From: Clostridia bacterium
GTDB lineage: Bacteria > Bacillota > Clostridia > Christensenellales > Aristaeellaceae
DNA length: 64,000 bases
Assembly (NCBI GenBank): GCA_017512805.1
Contig: JAFWES010000060.1
Location: forward strand, 1 to 64,000
Direction: 5' to 3'
The notes below the pieces were generated by a model. It saw nothing but the letters and a program-made list of their open reading frames with translations. It had not been told where the DNA came from and ran no database searches. Made by a program: the position numbers and the translations under genes. Positions 43,106-50,868 of this stretch are shown here, one piece after another. How positions within the stretch are numbered: the first letter of the stretch is position 1; every line of letters starts with the position of its first letter.

Positions 43106-44896
43106 TTATTCCGTAAACGCCTTTGCCATCTCCGCCTTCAGCACGTCCTCGGGCAGGTTGGGATACAGGTTCTCGTAGCTGGGCATGCCAAAGGTTCCGT
43201 CGGGCCTGGCGACCGACTTCAGCCGGGGCTCCACCTCCAGATTCTTGCTGACGAATACCTCGCAGACCGTGGGTCCCTCCGCGGCCAGCGTCTCCCGCAC
43301 GGCATTCTCCAGCATCGCCGGTTCCCGGCAGGACAGATACTTCAGCCCATAGGCCTTCGTCACTTTTTCCATGTCCGGGATCGGCACCCCGTCGGACGCG
43401 TCCGTCCCGAAGGGCGGATTGATATTGTAGCCCCCCTGGCTCATGCGGACAAACTGATATCCGTCATTGGAAACCAGGAAGATCTTCACCGGAATCCGGT
43501 ACGCCGCCAGGGTCGCAAACTCCTGGATGTTCATCTGCAGCGCGCCGTCCCCCACGAAGCAAAGGACCTGCCCCCTGCCCCGGTTGCCTTCCGCCAGCCC
43601 CAGGGATGTCGCCCAGTATCCCATGGCGGAAAGGCCGCCGGAAATCAGCACCCGCTGCTTTCCCCTGACCCGCCAGGCCTGGGCCACGATGCTGCAGGAG
43701 GATCCGGTGTCCGCGATGGCGATATCCTCATCCCCCGCCAGCCGGGTCACCGTATCCACCAGCTGATAGGAATTGATCACGTCCCCCTGAAAATACTTTT
43801 CCTGCACAACGGGATAGCGCGACAGCCAGTCCCGGCATACGGACACCCAGCGGCCGTGGCTGCCCCGGAGTTCCGGTTTCGCCGCCAGCAGCGCTTCCGC
43901 CTTGGCCAGGAAGTCCTTCAGGTCCCCGCGGATGTTTTCGTCGATCTTCACGCCGTACTGGACCAGCTCCGCCGGGTCCACCTCCACGAGGATTTTTTTC
44001 GCCTGTTTCGCGAAATCCGCCACGTTGTACCCCGTGGTATTGGGGGCCAGACGGCTGCCCAGCACCAGCAGCACATCGCAAGTCTGAAGGGCGAAATGGG
44101 CGGAGCGGAAGCCGTGGTTGCCGCAGCGCCCCACATAATACGGATTGTCCGTTTCGATGGTATCGATGCCCATGCGGGCGTTGGTCACCGGCGCGTCGAT
44201 AGCCGGGAGCAGTTTCCGGAACAGATCCGTCATCCCGGACAGCCGCACCCCCTGCCCCGCCAGGATCAGGGGCCGCTTCGCGTTCCTCAGGGCGGTCAGG
44301 ACGCCTTCCACCGTCTCCGCGGGAATCTCCGGCTCCGCCGGCGGCGTCCACACCGGAGGGAACGCGCAGGGGCAGGCCGAGGACTGGATGTCGATAGGCA
44401 CATGCACGCATACGGGACCCGGCCGGCCGTTTTCCGCCAGGTAGAAGGCCTCCGCCAGGACCTCCCCCGTCTTAGCCGGATCTGTCAGCGTATAGACCTT
44501 CTTGGTCACCGGCTCCATGATCCGGTGGGTTTTTACATCCTGCGTGCCGTACTGGCGAAGATCGTGTTCCCCCTCGAAAGCCACATGCCGGCTGTTTGAA
44601 TCCCCGGTAAAGAGCACCACGGGAGAGGAATCCACATAGGCCTGGGCCATGCCGGTGACCGTATTGGTCAATGCCGGCCCGTTGGTCACGAAGGCCACCC
44701 CCGCCTTTCCGGACATTCTGGCATATCCGTCCGCGCCCATGACCGCCGCCTGCTCATGATTCACAAAGGTGAATTTCAGCTTCGACGACTGCCCCAGCGC
44801 TTTGCAGATCCACAGGGCGGCCCCTCCCACGATCACATAGGCGTGTTCTGTCCCCCTGTACTCCACATACCGGACGATGTATTCCGCAACGTTCAT
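43106..44896 (-). CDS. Thiamine diphosphate-dependent enzyme, acetolactate synthase-like
   Basis: This 596-residue protein has the three-domain layout of the acetolactate synthase / pyruvate decarboxylase superfamily. The catalytic glutamate is in FVNHEQAAVMGADGYAR, and the ThDP motif is GDGALQMNIQEFATLAAYRIP in part (GDGALQMN). It is not an obvious branched-chain IlvB because its partner is a cytidylyltransferase, whose stop overlaps its start by 4 bases. Members of this superfamily make branched sugars or decarboxylate 2-keto acids in surface-glycan paths. A role in building a CDP-linked or decarboxylated component is an inference from this coupling. Confidence 0.83.
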   Translation of the reverse strand: MNVAEYIVRYVEYRGTEHAYVIVGGAALWICKALGQSSKLKFTFVNHEQAAVMGADGYARMSGKAGVAFVTNGPALTNTVTGMAQAYVDSSPVVLFTGDSNSRHVAFEGEHDLRQYGTQDVKTHRIMEPVTKKVYTLTDPAKTGEVLAEAFYLAENGRPGPVCVHVPIDIQSSACPCAFPPVWTPPAEPEIPAETVEGVLTALRNAKRPLILAGQGVRLSGMTDLFRKLLPAIDAPVTNARMGIDTIETDNPYYVGRCGNHGFRSAHFALQTCDVLLVLGSRLAPNTTGYNVADFAKQAKKILVEVDPAELVQYGVKIDENIRGDLKDFLAKAEALLAAKPELRGSHGRWVSVCRDWLSRYPVVQEKYFQGDVINSYQLVDTVTRLAGDEDIAIADTGSSCSIVAQAWRVRGKQRVLISGGLSAMGYWATSLGLAEGNRGRGQVLCFVGDGALQMNIQEFATLAAYRIPVKIFLVSNDGYQFVRMSQGGYNINPPFGTDASDGVPIPDMEKVTKAYGLKYLSCREPAMLENAVRETLAAEGPTVCEVFVSKNLEVEPRLKSVARPDGTFGMPSYENLYPNLPEDVLKAEMAKAFTE

Positions 44897-45615
44897 TTCG
44901 TTTCCTCCTCCAGGTTGAACTTGTCCATCACCGCCACCAGCGCCCGGAAGATCATCAGGTCCTCCATGGAGGTAATCTTGAAGTTCAGATCCGACCCCCG
45001 GGAGAACCAGACGGTATATCCGCACTCGATCAGCAGCGTGCAGGTGGCCACCGATCCGGTGATCCCCTTTTCCGCGGCCTCCTGATGCAGCGCCATCATA
45101 TCCTTCAGGGGCATGGTGTGCGGAGTCTGGGTCCGGTACAGAATCTCCCGGTCGATCGAGATGCAGGACTTGATCTTGTCGTCCGTCTGCAGCATGGCTT
45201 CCTTGGTATCGATGGCCGCGATGGCGTTTCCGTGTTCCCGGCAGACCCGTATATTCTCGGTAATCACCCGCTGGGGCAGATAAGGGCGGCTGCCGTCATG
45301 GATCATGACCAGGTCCGTGGGGCTGCATTCCCTGTTCACCACCTCCAGCACCTTCTCGATGGATTCCTGCCCGGTGGCGCCGCCTTTGACGATCCCCTTC
45401 AGCTTGGTAATATGGAACTGCCTGGCATACAGCTCCATGAAGCCCTCCCAGCCTTCCAGGATGGCGACGTAGATGGCGTCGATCTCCGGATGCCGCTGGA
45501 AGCACTCCAGGGTATAGATGATAATCGGCTTGTCGTTCACATTCAGAAACTGCTTGGGCACGATCTGCTTCGTCCGCGTCCCGGTGCCCGCCGCCGTAAT
45601 AATCGCCACGTTCAT
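44893..45615 (-). CDS. IspD/TarI-superfamily cytidylyltransferase
   Basis: This 240-residue nucleotidyltransferase activates a phosphorylated alcohol or sugar with CTP. The N-terminal motif TAAGTGTRTKQIVPKQF binds CTP, and VMIHDGSRPY (usual form HDAARPF) and RTQTPH are also in family positions. The HDGSRP form differs from both classic IspD and TarI, so ribitol phosphate, methylerythritol phosphate and other substrates all remain possible. It is coupled by 4-base overlaps to DUF2304 upstream and the ThDP enzyme downstream. This packing points to a dedicated CDP-activated building block, not isoprenoid synthesis. Confidence 0.87.
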   Translation of the reverse strand: MNVAIITAAGTGTRTKQIVPKQFLNVNDKPIIIYTLECFQRHPEIDAIYVAILEGWEGFMELYARQFHITKLKGIVKGGATGQESIEKVLEVVNRECSPTDLVMIHDGSRPYLPQRVITENIRVCREHGNAIAAIDTKEAMLQTDDKIKSCISIDREILYRTQTPHTMPLKDMMALHQEAAEKGITGSVATCTLLIECGYTVWFSRGSDLNFKITSMEDLMIFRALVAVMDKFNLEEETK

Positions 45616-46007
45616 TCCGCCGCCTGCCTCCCGCTTTCAGCTGTCTCCGGGGCCGCCTGCCCGGCCCTGTTTTCCGTCTCCCGCCGCCGGCGGATGGCCT
45701 CCGCCTGGGCTGTATCCGTCACCTGCCGCTGCAGGGCGGAAATCCGCTGATCCATGAGGAACAGCTTGATAATCAGCAGAAAGATCACAATCAGGAACAC
45801 GAGATTCGCCGCGCTCATCACCCCGATGAATCGGGCCAGGGCGGATACCGCGTTGGGCAGCAGCCCCATCACCACCAGGATCAGGCTGAATACCAGCCAG
45901 AACACCGAATCCTCCGTCCGCATCCGGCTCTTCCGGACCCGGCGAAGCACATACAGCGCCGTCATGATCGAACCGGCGATCAGCAGCGCCCGCATAGCCG
46001 TGGACAT
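45612..46007 (-). CDS. DUF2304-family small membrane protein
   Basis: This 131-residue protein has three predicted membrane helices (about 5-22, 36-53 and 68-87) followed by a short coiled coil and a polar tail. It matches the DUF2304 family, which is often found beside DPM1-type GT2 genes as here (46057-46776). It may be a small partner or flippase component for the lipid-linked sugar, but no activity is established. It overlaps the cytidylyltransferase start by 4 bases. Confidence 0.85.
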   Translation of the reverse strand: MSTAMRALLIAGSIMTALYVLRRVRKSRMRTEDSVFWLVFSLILVVMGLLPNAVSALARFIGVMSAANLVFLIVIFLLIIKLFLMDQRISALQRQVTDTAQAEAIRRRRETENRAGQAAPETAESGRQAAE

Positions 46008-46056
46008 GGCCTATCCTCCCTGTCTGTTCGTGTTCTTATGCCTCGGCCCGCCGGCG

Positions 46057-46776
46057 TCAGGCCGGCCGCCCGGTTTGCTCCCGCCAGGGTTCTTTCTTCA
46101 GAACCCACTGGAGCACGAAGATGTTCATCCCCATCTGAACCATATAGCGAATGGACTTCCCCAGGCTGAGGTAGCTGACCCCCGCTTCCCGTTCCCGCAC
46201 GGAAACAGGGACCTCCCCCGTTTTCGCCCCGCAGCGGATCAGGAAAGCAACCGTGTCCGGCTCCGGCCGGGCCGTCGGGGCGTACGCCATATGCTCCATC
46301 ACCCGCCTGCCGTACACCCGCATGCCGCAGGTGGGATCGGTCAGCCGCCGTCCCGTGGTCAGGCGGACAGCTTCCTCAATCAGGGCGTTCCCCGCCATTC
46401 GCAGGCTTCGGGGCCTCTTTTCGGTCAGGAACCGGGACCCCAGAACCAGGTCCAGATTCTCTTTTTCCATCTTTTCCATCATCGGCCGGATGAACGCCGG
46501 ATCGTGCTGCCCGTCGGCGTCCAGCTGCATCACGGCGTCGTATCCTTCCTCGTAGGCGTACCGGACCCCCGTCTGAAAGGCGCCGGTCAGCCCCAGATTG
46601 GTGGGCAGATCCAGCAAAGGATACCCCTTCGCCCGGCAGATGTCCGCGGTCCGATCCCCGGAGCCGTCGTTCACCACCACAAAATCCACTTCCGGCGCTT
46701 TGAGCCGCAGCTCCCGCACCGTGGAAGGCAGACTTGCTTCTTCATTGTAAGCCGGAATCACCACCAGCAGCCGCAA
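46057..46776 (-). CDS. GT2 glycosyltransferase, dolichyl-phosphate mannosyltransferase-like
   Basis: This 239-residue GT-A enzyme has VVIPAYNEEASL, FVVVNDGSGDRT and a QLDADGQHDP acidic site (D-x-D type), followed by LVLGSRF. It lacks the two C-terminal helices of the GtrB-like enzyme at 40974. The DUF2304 protein that follows may supply membrane attachment. It is the first gene of block 3, under the promoter 46811-46839. It probably makes a polyprenyl-phosphate sugar. Confidence 0.9.
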   Translation of the reverse strand: MRLLVVIPAYNEEASLPSTVRELRLKAPEVDFVVVNDGSGDRTADICRAKGYPLLDLPTNLGLTGAFQTGVRYAYEEGYDAVMQLDADGQHDPAFIRPMMEKMEKENLDLVLGSRFLTEKRPRSLRMAGNALIEEAVRLTTGRRLTDPTCGMRVYGRRVMEHMAYAPTARPEPDTVAFLIRCGAKTGEVPVSVREREAGVSYLSLGKSIRYMVQMGMNIFVLQWVLKKEPWREQTGRPA

Positions 46777-46810
46777 ACCTTCCGCCCTCCTTCACATTCA
46801 AACCCACGAT

Positions 46811-46839
46811 ATTTTACTATGCAAGGGCCTTTCCGTCAA
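46811..46839 (-). promoter_or_regulatory. Predicted sigma-A promoter of glycan block 3
   Basis: On the minus strand TTGACG (46834-46839), a 17-base spacer and TAAAAT (46811-46816) are present. The spacer end and -10 (GCATAGTAAAATA) match the block 2 promoter at 32111-32140. Confidence 0.78.
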
Positions 46840-46842
46840 TCC

Positions 46843-46890
46843 CGCCGCCGGCGGTTGACAAGAAACGCCGCCGGCGGTTGACAAGAAACG
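46843..46890. repeat. Tandem 23-bp duplication carrying a -35 box
   Basis: Two exact copies of a 23-bp unit lie head to tail between the divergent promoters. Each has a GCCGCCGGCGG palindromic part and a consensus TTGACA (46855-46860 and 46878-46883). Only the second TTGACA has a -10 box at the right distance. Confidence 0.9.
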
Positions 46891-46906
46891 GGAATCCCGG
46901 TAAACT
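46878..46906 (+). promoter_or_regulatory. Predicted sigma-A promoter of glycan block 4
   Basis: TTGACA (46878-46883), a 17-base spacer and TAAACT (46901-46906) lie about 45 bases upstream of the start at 46951. The -35 box is in the second copy of a 23-bp tandem repeat. Confidence 0.7.
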
Positions 46907-46950
46907 TGAGGCGTTGCCCGGCCGGATCTCCGGCCGGGGAAAGGAGCAAA

Positions 46951-48804
46951 ATGAAGAAGTTGTTAAACCGGCGAAGCCTGATCCGCGCCGCTGTCCTGGT
47001 GGTGGCCGCCCTGGCCCTGGCCGCGGGGCTGGAATGGGTCATGCAGCGCACGCTGCCCCCGATCTTTACCGACGCGGAGGTGGATATCTCTTCCGATCCG
47101 ACCCTGATCCAGCGGGGGGTCACCTATACGCACCCCTCCGGGCGGTCCGCCCTCGTGGAGGAGTGGCACAGGACCCGGTTTATCGCAACCTTTCTTCTGC
47201 AGCTGGGCATCCTGATCCTGTTTTTCCCCCTCGGGGTGGGCAAAAAGATGGGGGCGGCGGTGAAAAAATCGCTGTCCGGCCTGAAGCAGACGCTGACGGC
47301 GGAAAAGCCCCGAAACCTGAAGCTGCTGCTCTGCTTTGTGCTGACCTTCCTGGCGGTGTATTTCATCGGCCGGGCCTGGGTGATGGATGTGTATCACCGG
47401 GATCACTGGATCGCCCGGGCCGTCTGTCTCTGGAGCGCCGCCGGCGCGGCCTGCCTGACCACCTTCCGCCGCACGCTGGGCAAAAAGCCTGAAGTCTTCT
47501 TCCTGATCCTGACCCTGATCGCCGGGGGGCTGATGGCCTTCTTCCTGCCGGCGGCCACCGGGGTCAGCCTGGACGACGGATATCATTATCAGCACGCCAT
47601 GAACTATTCCACCCTGGGGCGGGTCCGCTTTACGCAGGCGGAATGGGACGCCATGCAGGAGGATAATCAGAAGAATTACGAAATGGATCAATGGGCGTCC
47701 TTCCACGCGGCGGAGGACGCCAAATACGCCCAGGGCGCGGTCTACGTCACCGGCGGATTTCATCTGAGCATCAAGGAATACTGGCTCGCCGCTTCCGGTC
47801 TGGGCCTTTTCCTGGGCCGGGCGCTGGGGCTGCCCTTCTGGGTGACCTGGGGGCTTGGCCGCTTCTTCGGCCTGCTGGCCTACGCGCTGATCGGCTATGT
47901 GGCTCTCCGGCGGCTGAAAAGCGGAAAAATGATTGCGGCGATGGTTCTGATGATGCCCGGAAGCGTGTTCCTGGCCGCCAATTACAGCTATGATCCCGGG
48001 GTCATCGTCGGCATAACCCTCAGCTGCTGCTACTGGGCCGCCCAGTGGCAGGAACCCAAAAAGATCCTGAAAAACGGGGACGTTGCCATCATGATGGCGG
48101 GAATGCTGATCGCCTGCTATGCCAAAGCCATCTATTTCCCCCTCTTTCTGCTGTTCCTTTTCCTGCCGAAAAGCAAATTCCGCGGGCTCAAGCACCGGCG
48201 CGCGTACACCGCCGTTGTGCTGCTGTCCATGGTGATCGTGATGCTGTATATCCTTCTGCCGCTGGGGAAAAGCGGCGGCCAGGGGGACACCCGGGCCGAA
48301 GGAGATGTGAACACCTTCGGCCAGATCCGGTTTATCCTCACTCACCCCCTGCAGTACGCGGAATACCTGTGGCACTTCCTGCGGGAGTATCTGGGCGCCG
48401 GCGGGCTGGACGCCATGGTCACTTCCTACGGCTATCAGGGAGGTGGGCGAAACGGTACGCTGATCCTTCTGCTGATGGTGACCGCCGCCCTGACGGATTA
48501 TCGGGAAGAGGGGACCCAGCCGGCCGCGGGGGTTCGGGTCTTCGGGGAAATCCTGCTCTTCGGGGCCCTGGTGCTGATGATTACCTCCATGTACGTCTGG
48601 TTCACCGCCGTGGGCAGCCCGGAATTCAGGGGCATGCAGCCCCGGTACATGATTCCCTATGTGTATCCCGCCCTGGCGCTGGTGGGCTCCGGCCGCATGC
48701 GGAACCGGCGGAATCCCGCCCTGCATAACGGCGTCCTTTTTGCGGGGATGACGTTTGCCATTGTTTCCGGGTTCCTGTATAACTGCGTGGAATATTATCA
48801 CTGA
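46951..48804 (+). CDS. DUF2142-like polytopic membrane protein, second copy
   Basis: This 617-residue protein has an N-terminal helix, a short outside loop with TDAEVDISSD, and about a dozen later helices. It shows an acidic outside loop LDDGYHYQHAMNYS, and near the C-terminus SPEFRGMQPRYMIPYVYPAL. Both match the layout of DUF2142 proteins, and the PRYM/F-P-Y/L block is shared with the protein at 16132-17958. This suggests a GT-C glycosyltransferase fold, with sugar and acceptor unknown. AAGGAG lies 4 bases before the ATG; an earlier in-frame ATG at 46906 would overlap the -10 box. It opens block 4. Confidence 0.82.
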   Translation: MKKLLNRRSLIRAAVLVVAALALAAGLEWVMQRTLPPIFTDAEVDISSDPTLIQRGVTYTHPSGRSALVEEWHRTRFIATFLLQLGILILFFPLGVGKKMGAAVKKSLSGLKQTLTAEKPRNLKLLLCFVLTFLAVYFIGRAWVMDVYHRDHWIARAVCLWSAAGAACLTTFRRTLGKKPEVFFLILTLIAGGLMAFFLPAATGVSLDDGYHYQHAMNYSTLGRVRFTQAEWDAMQEDNQKNYEMDQWASFHAAEDAKYAQGAVYVTGGFHLSIKEYWLAASGLGLFLGRALGLPFWVTWGLGRFFGLLAYALIGYVALRRLKSGKMIAAMVLMMPGSVFLAANYSYDPGVIVGITLSCCYWAAQWQEPKKILKNGDVAIMMAGMLIACYAKAIYFPLFLLFLFLPKSKFRGLKHRRAYTAVVLLSMVIVMLYILLPLGKSGGQGDTRAEGDVNTFGQIRFILTHPLQYAEYLWHFLREYLGAGGLDAMVTSYGYQGGGRNGTLILLLMVTAALTDYREEGTQPAAGVRVFGEILLFGALVLMITSMYVWFTAVGSPEFRGMQPRYMIPYVYPALALVGSGRMRNRRNPALHNGVLFAGMTFAIVSGFLYNCVEYYH

Positions 48805-48818
48805 GAAGGCGTCTCCTG

Positions 48819-48842
48819 ATGAGTGAAGGGAGTCAGGCATAG
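48819..48842 (+). other. Seven-codon open frame directly before the ArnE/F-like gene
   Basis: ATG AGT GAA and four more codons end in TAG, which is immediately followed by the ATG of the next gene. An AAGG lies about 9 bases upstream. The main gene has a poorly spaced GGGAG inside this frame, so translation of the short frame could aid its start. This may also be chance. Confidence 0.3.
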
Positions 48843-49226
48843 ATGAAGCACGATCGAATCCATGTGACCCTGATGATGCACGGGCTGTTTCTGGTCTATT
48901 CCCTGACCACGGTGATCAGCAAGAAAATCGGCGGTGCGGCGCCTCTGAGCGCCCCGTTTCTGGTCGGTTTGGGGCTGATCTTCCTCTGCCTGGGGATTTA
49001 CGCGCTGGGATGGCAGAAAGTGCTCCAGGCGATGCCGCTGTCCAGGGCCTTTGCCCATAAGGCGGTGGTGGTGATCTGGGGGCTCTTCTGGGGGTGGGTT
49101 CTTTTTGGGGAGACCCTGACCCCCGCGAAAATCGCCGGCGCGGCGGTGATCATCTGCGGCGTGCTGCTTTTTGCCTTCGATGAAAAGGACAGCGGCGGGC
49201 GGAAAGAAGGCGGCGCGCATGGATAA
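48843..49226 (+). CDS. Small EamA/SMR-like membrane protein (ArnE/ArnF-like), first subunit
   Basis: This 127-residue protein has four predicted membrane helices and the C-terminal half typical of EamA/SMR-type transporters (LFGETLTPAKIAGAAVIICGVLLFAF in part, GETLTPAKIAGAAVI). The paired gene that follows is of the same type, as in ArnE/ArnF, which flip undecaprenyl-phosphate-aminoarabinose. A role in moving a lipid-linked sugar across the membrane is inferred. Its last 8 bases overlap the next gene. Confidence 0.75.
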   Translation: MKHDRIHVTLMMHGLFLVYSLTTVISKKIGGAAPLSAPFLVGLGLIFLCLGIYALGWQKVLQAMPLSRAFAHKAVVVIWGLFWGWVLFGETLTPAKIAGAAVIICGVLLFAFDEKDSGGRKEGGAHG

Positions 49227-49566
49227 GGTTTTTCTTTATTCCCTGCTGATCCTGATCAGCACGCTGATCAGCGCGATTTCCCAGGTGCTTTTGAAAAAGG
49301 CCGCCCTGATTCACTATGACACCTGGTACCGCGGATACCTGAATCTGCGGGTCATATCCGCCTATGCCATCTTCTTCCTGGCGACCCTGATGACGGTAAT
49401 CGCCTACCGGGTGGTGGATGTATCCTCCGGAACGCTGCTGGAAACCTCCAGCTATATCTTCGTTTTTGCGTTTGATGTGCTTTTCTTTCACGAAAAGATG
49501 ACCGGGCGAAAGCTGCTGGGAGCCGCTCTGATCCTGATCGGAATCGCCATGACGGTGCTTCTGTAA
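49219..49566 (+). CDS. Small EamA/SMR-like membrane protein (ArnE/ArnF-like), second subunit
   Basis: This 115-residue protein has four predicted helices and ends with EKMTGRKLLGAALILIGIAMTVLL, here EKMTGRKLLGAAL, the usual last-helix pattern of this group. It overlaps the preceding gene by 8 bases, so the two are likely made in equal amounts as a heterodimer. The start at 49219 has GAAGG about 10 bases upstream; an earlier ATG at 49171 lies deep inside the previous gene. Full repeat copy I begins 2 bases after its stop. Confidence 0.77.
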   Translation: MDKVFLYSLLILISTLISAISQVLLKKAALIHYDTWYRGYLNLRVISAYAIFFLATLMTVIAYRVVDVSSGTLLETSSYIFVFAFDVLFFHEKMTGRKLLGAALILIGIAMTVLL

Positions 49567-49568
49567 AC

Positions 49569-49878
49569 GTAACTGTTCCGTCCTGCAAGCGCAGCGCTGA
49601 GGTGTTTCACTCCGGGTGCCTTGAGTCTCGCCGGTTCTTAGCGATTGGCTAACGAAGCGACCGTCTGCCCAGTGGGCAGTTCGCTGAAGGCGAAAGGAAG
49701 CTGAGTTAGTTAGCGCGAAAGGGAGTTCAGAGCCCGCCCCAAGGGCTCTGAACGACCATTGAGCGAACGGAGAGCCGAATGGCGCAGACAGAGCTTAGAA
49801 CCGCTGCGTAAGCGAACGGAGGCGCGAGCCGTCACACGGAGGGGAATACCTCAGAAAGCGGAGCGACTGAATAGTTAC
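49569..49878 (+). repeat. Dispersed palindromic element, copy I (full length, 310 bp)
   Basis: This is the clearest copy and fills the gap between two convergent genes. It begins GTAACTGTTC and ends GAATAGTTAC. Its ends are inverted repeats. The core has CTGCCCAGTGGGCAG, and TTCAGAGCCC pairs with GGGCTCTGAA, while GGTTCTTAGC pairs with GCTTAGAACC. The remaining gap bases (49879-49920) hold nothing that I recognise. Confidence 0.95.
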
Positions 49879-49920
49879 GTATGAACAAATAAACAAAAAA
49901 ACTGTACAACCGTGTTCTTA

Positions 49921-50868
49921 TCATTTGTGATTCATCCGGTTTTTTCGATCATTGCTCCAGCGCTGCAGGCCGGTATAAACAAAGAACGGGAAGTAGCGCA
50001 CCCGATTCAGCAGCCGCGCTCCGGGGGTCAGCTTCTCCCACCGGGCCAGGGCCATATAATAATCGAGCCCCAGCCGCTTCAGGCGGTTGTAGATCCCCTG
50101 CAGCGCACCGTAGCGGTGATCATAGGGAAAGATATATCCCTCATAGATGGTGTACATATCCCGCATAAACATCTCGCTGTAATGCCCGGTGCTGCTGACC
50201 CCGCTGAGCCGGTACAGAACGGTCACCTCGTCCAGATAGACGAACCTGACCCCCTTTCGGGTCAGCTCCAGCCAGAAGGGATAATCCTCGATCAGGCGGA
50301 CCGATTCCGGATACAGGCCGTATTCCTCATACAGCTTCCGGGTTTTCAGCGCGCAGGCGCCGGGCAGGAAATTCCGGGCAAAAAGGCGGTTGCGGGTCTG
50401 CTCCACGGTATAGGACCTAAGCCGCGCATAATCCGATTCGCAGGAAAGCAGATGATCCACATATTCCCCGTCGGGAGTGATCCCCCGCACGCGGCCAAAG
50501 CAAACGTTTTCCCCGCTGTCGGCGAGGTACTGAATCATATGGCTGAGGGCCGATTCATGGGCCAGGGTATCCTCGGAGGCCAGAGCCAGCAGATACTCCC
50601 CGTGGGACGCCCGGATGGCGTCATTGCTGTTCTTCACCGTGCCGCCGTTTGTTTCATGGGGCACCCAGATCACATCCCGGATCCGGGGCGTTCTGTGCGA
50701 TCCGATATAGGCGTCCAGCGCGGGCTGCTTTTCCCGATAGTCCCGGGAAGCGTCATCCGCGATCACCAGTTCGATGTCCGGATAATCCTGGCGAAAAACG
50801 CTGTCCAGCGTATCGTAGAGCCCGTCCAGATTGTTGTAGCTCAGGATCAGAATGCTTGCCAGTTTCAT
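49921..50868 (-). CDS. GT2 family glycosyltransferase
   Basis: This 315-residue cytoplasmic enzyme has a GT-A domain with ILILSYNNLDGL, IADDASRDY and the later conserved EDYPFWLELTRKG block, in which the catalytic acid lies in ED. No membrane helix is seen. It overlaps the HAD gene by 4 bases (ATGA) and is the last gene of block 5. It probably adds one sugar to the lipid-linked repeat unit. The donor is unknown. Confidence 0.9.
   Translation of the reverse strand: MKLASILILSYNNLDGLYDTLDSVFRQDYPDIELVIADDASRDYREKQPALDAYIGSHRTPRIRDVIWVPHETNGGTVKNSNDAIRASHGEYLLALASEDTLAHESALSHMIQYLADSGENVCFGRVRGITPDGEYVDHLLSCESDYARLRSYTVEQTRNRLFARNFLPGACALKTRKLYEEYGLYPESVRLIEDYPFWLELTRKGVRFVYLDEVTVLYRLSGVSSTGHYSEMFMRDMYTIYEGYIFPYDHRYGALQGIYNRLKRLGLDYYMALARWEKLTPGARLLNRVRYFPFFVYTGLQRWSNDRKNRMNHK

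Noticed and set aside
43106-45615. A phosphonate pathway (phosphonopyruvate decarboxylase plus cytidylyltransferase)
   Set aside because: No PEP mutase or aminoethylphosphonate transaminase gene is near, and the ThDP protein is longer than typical phosphonopyruvate decarboxylases.
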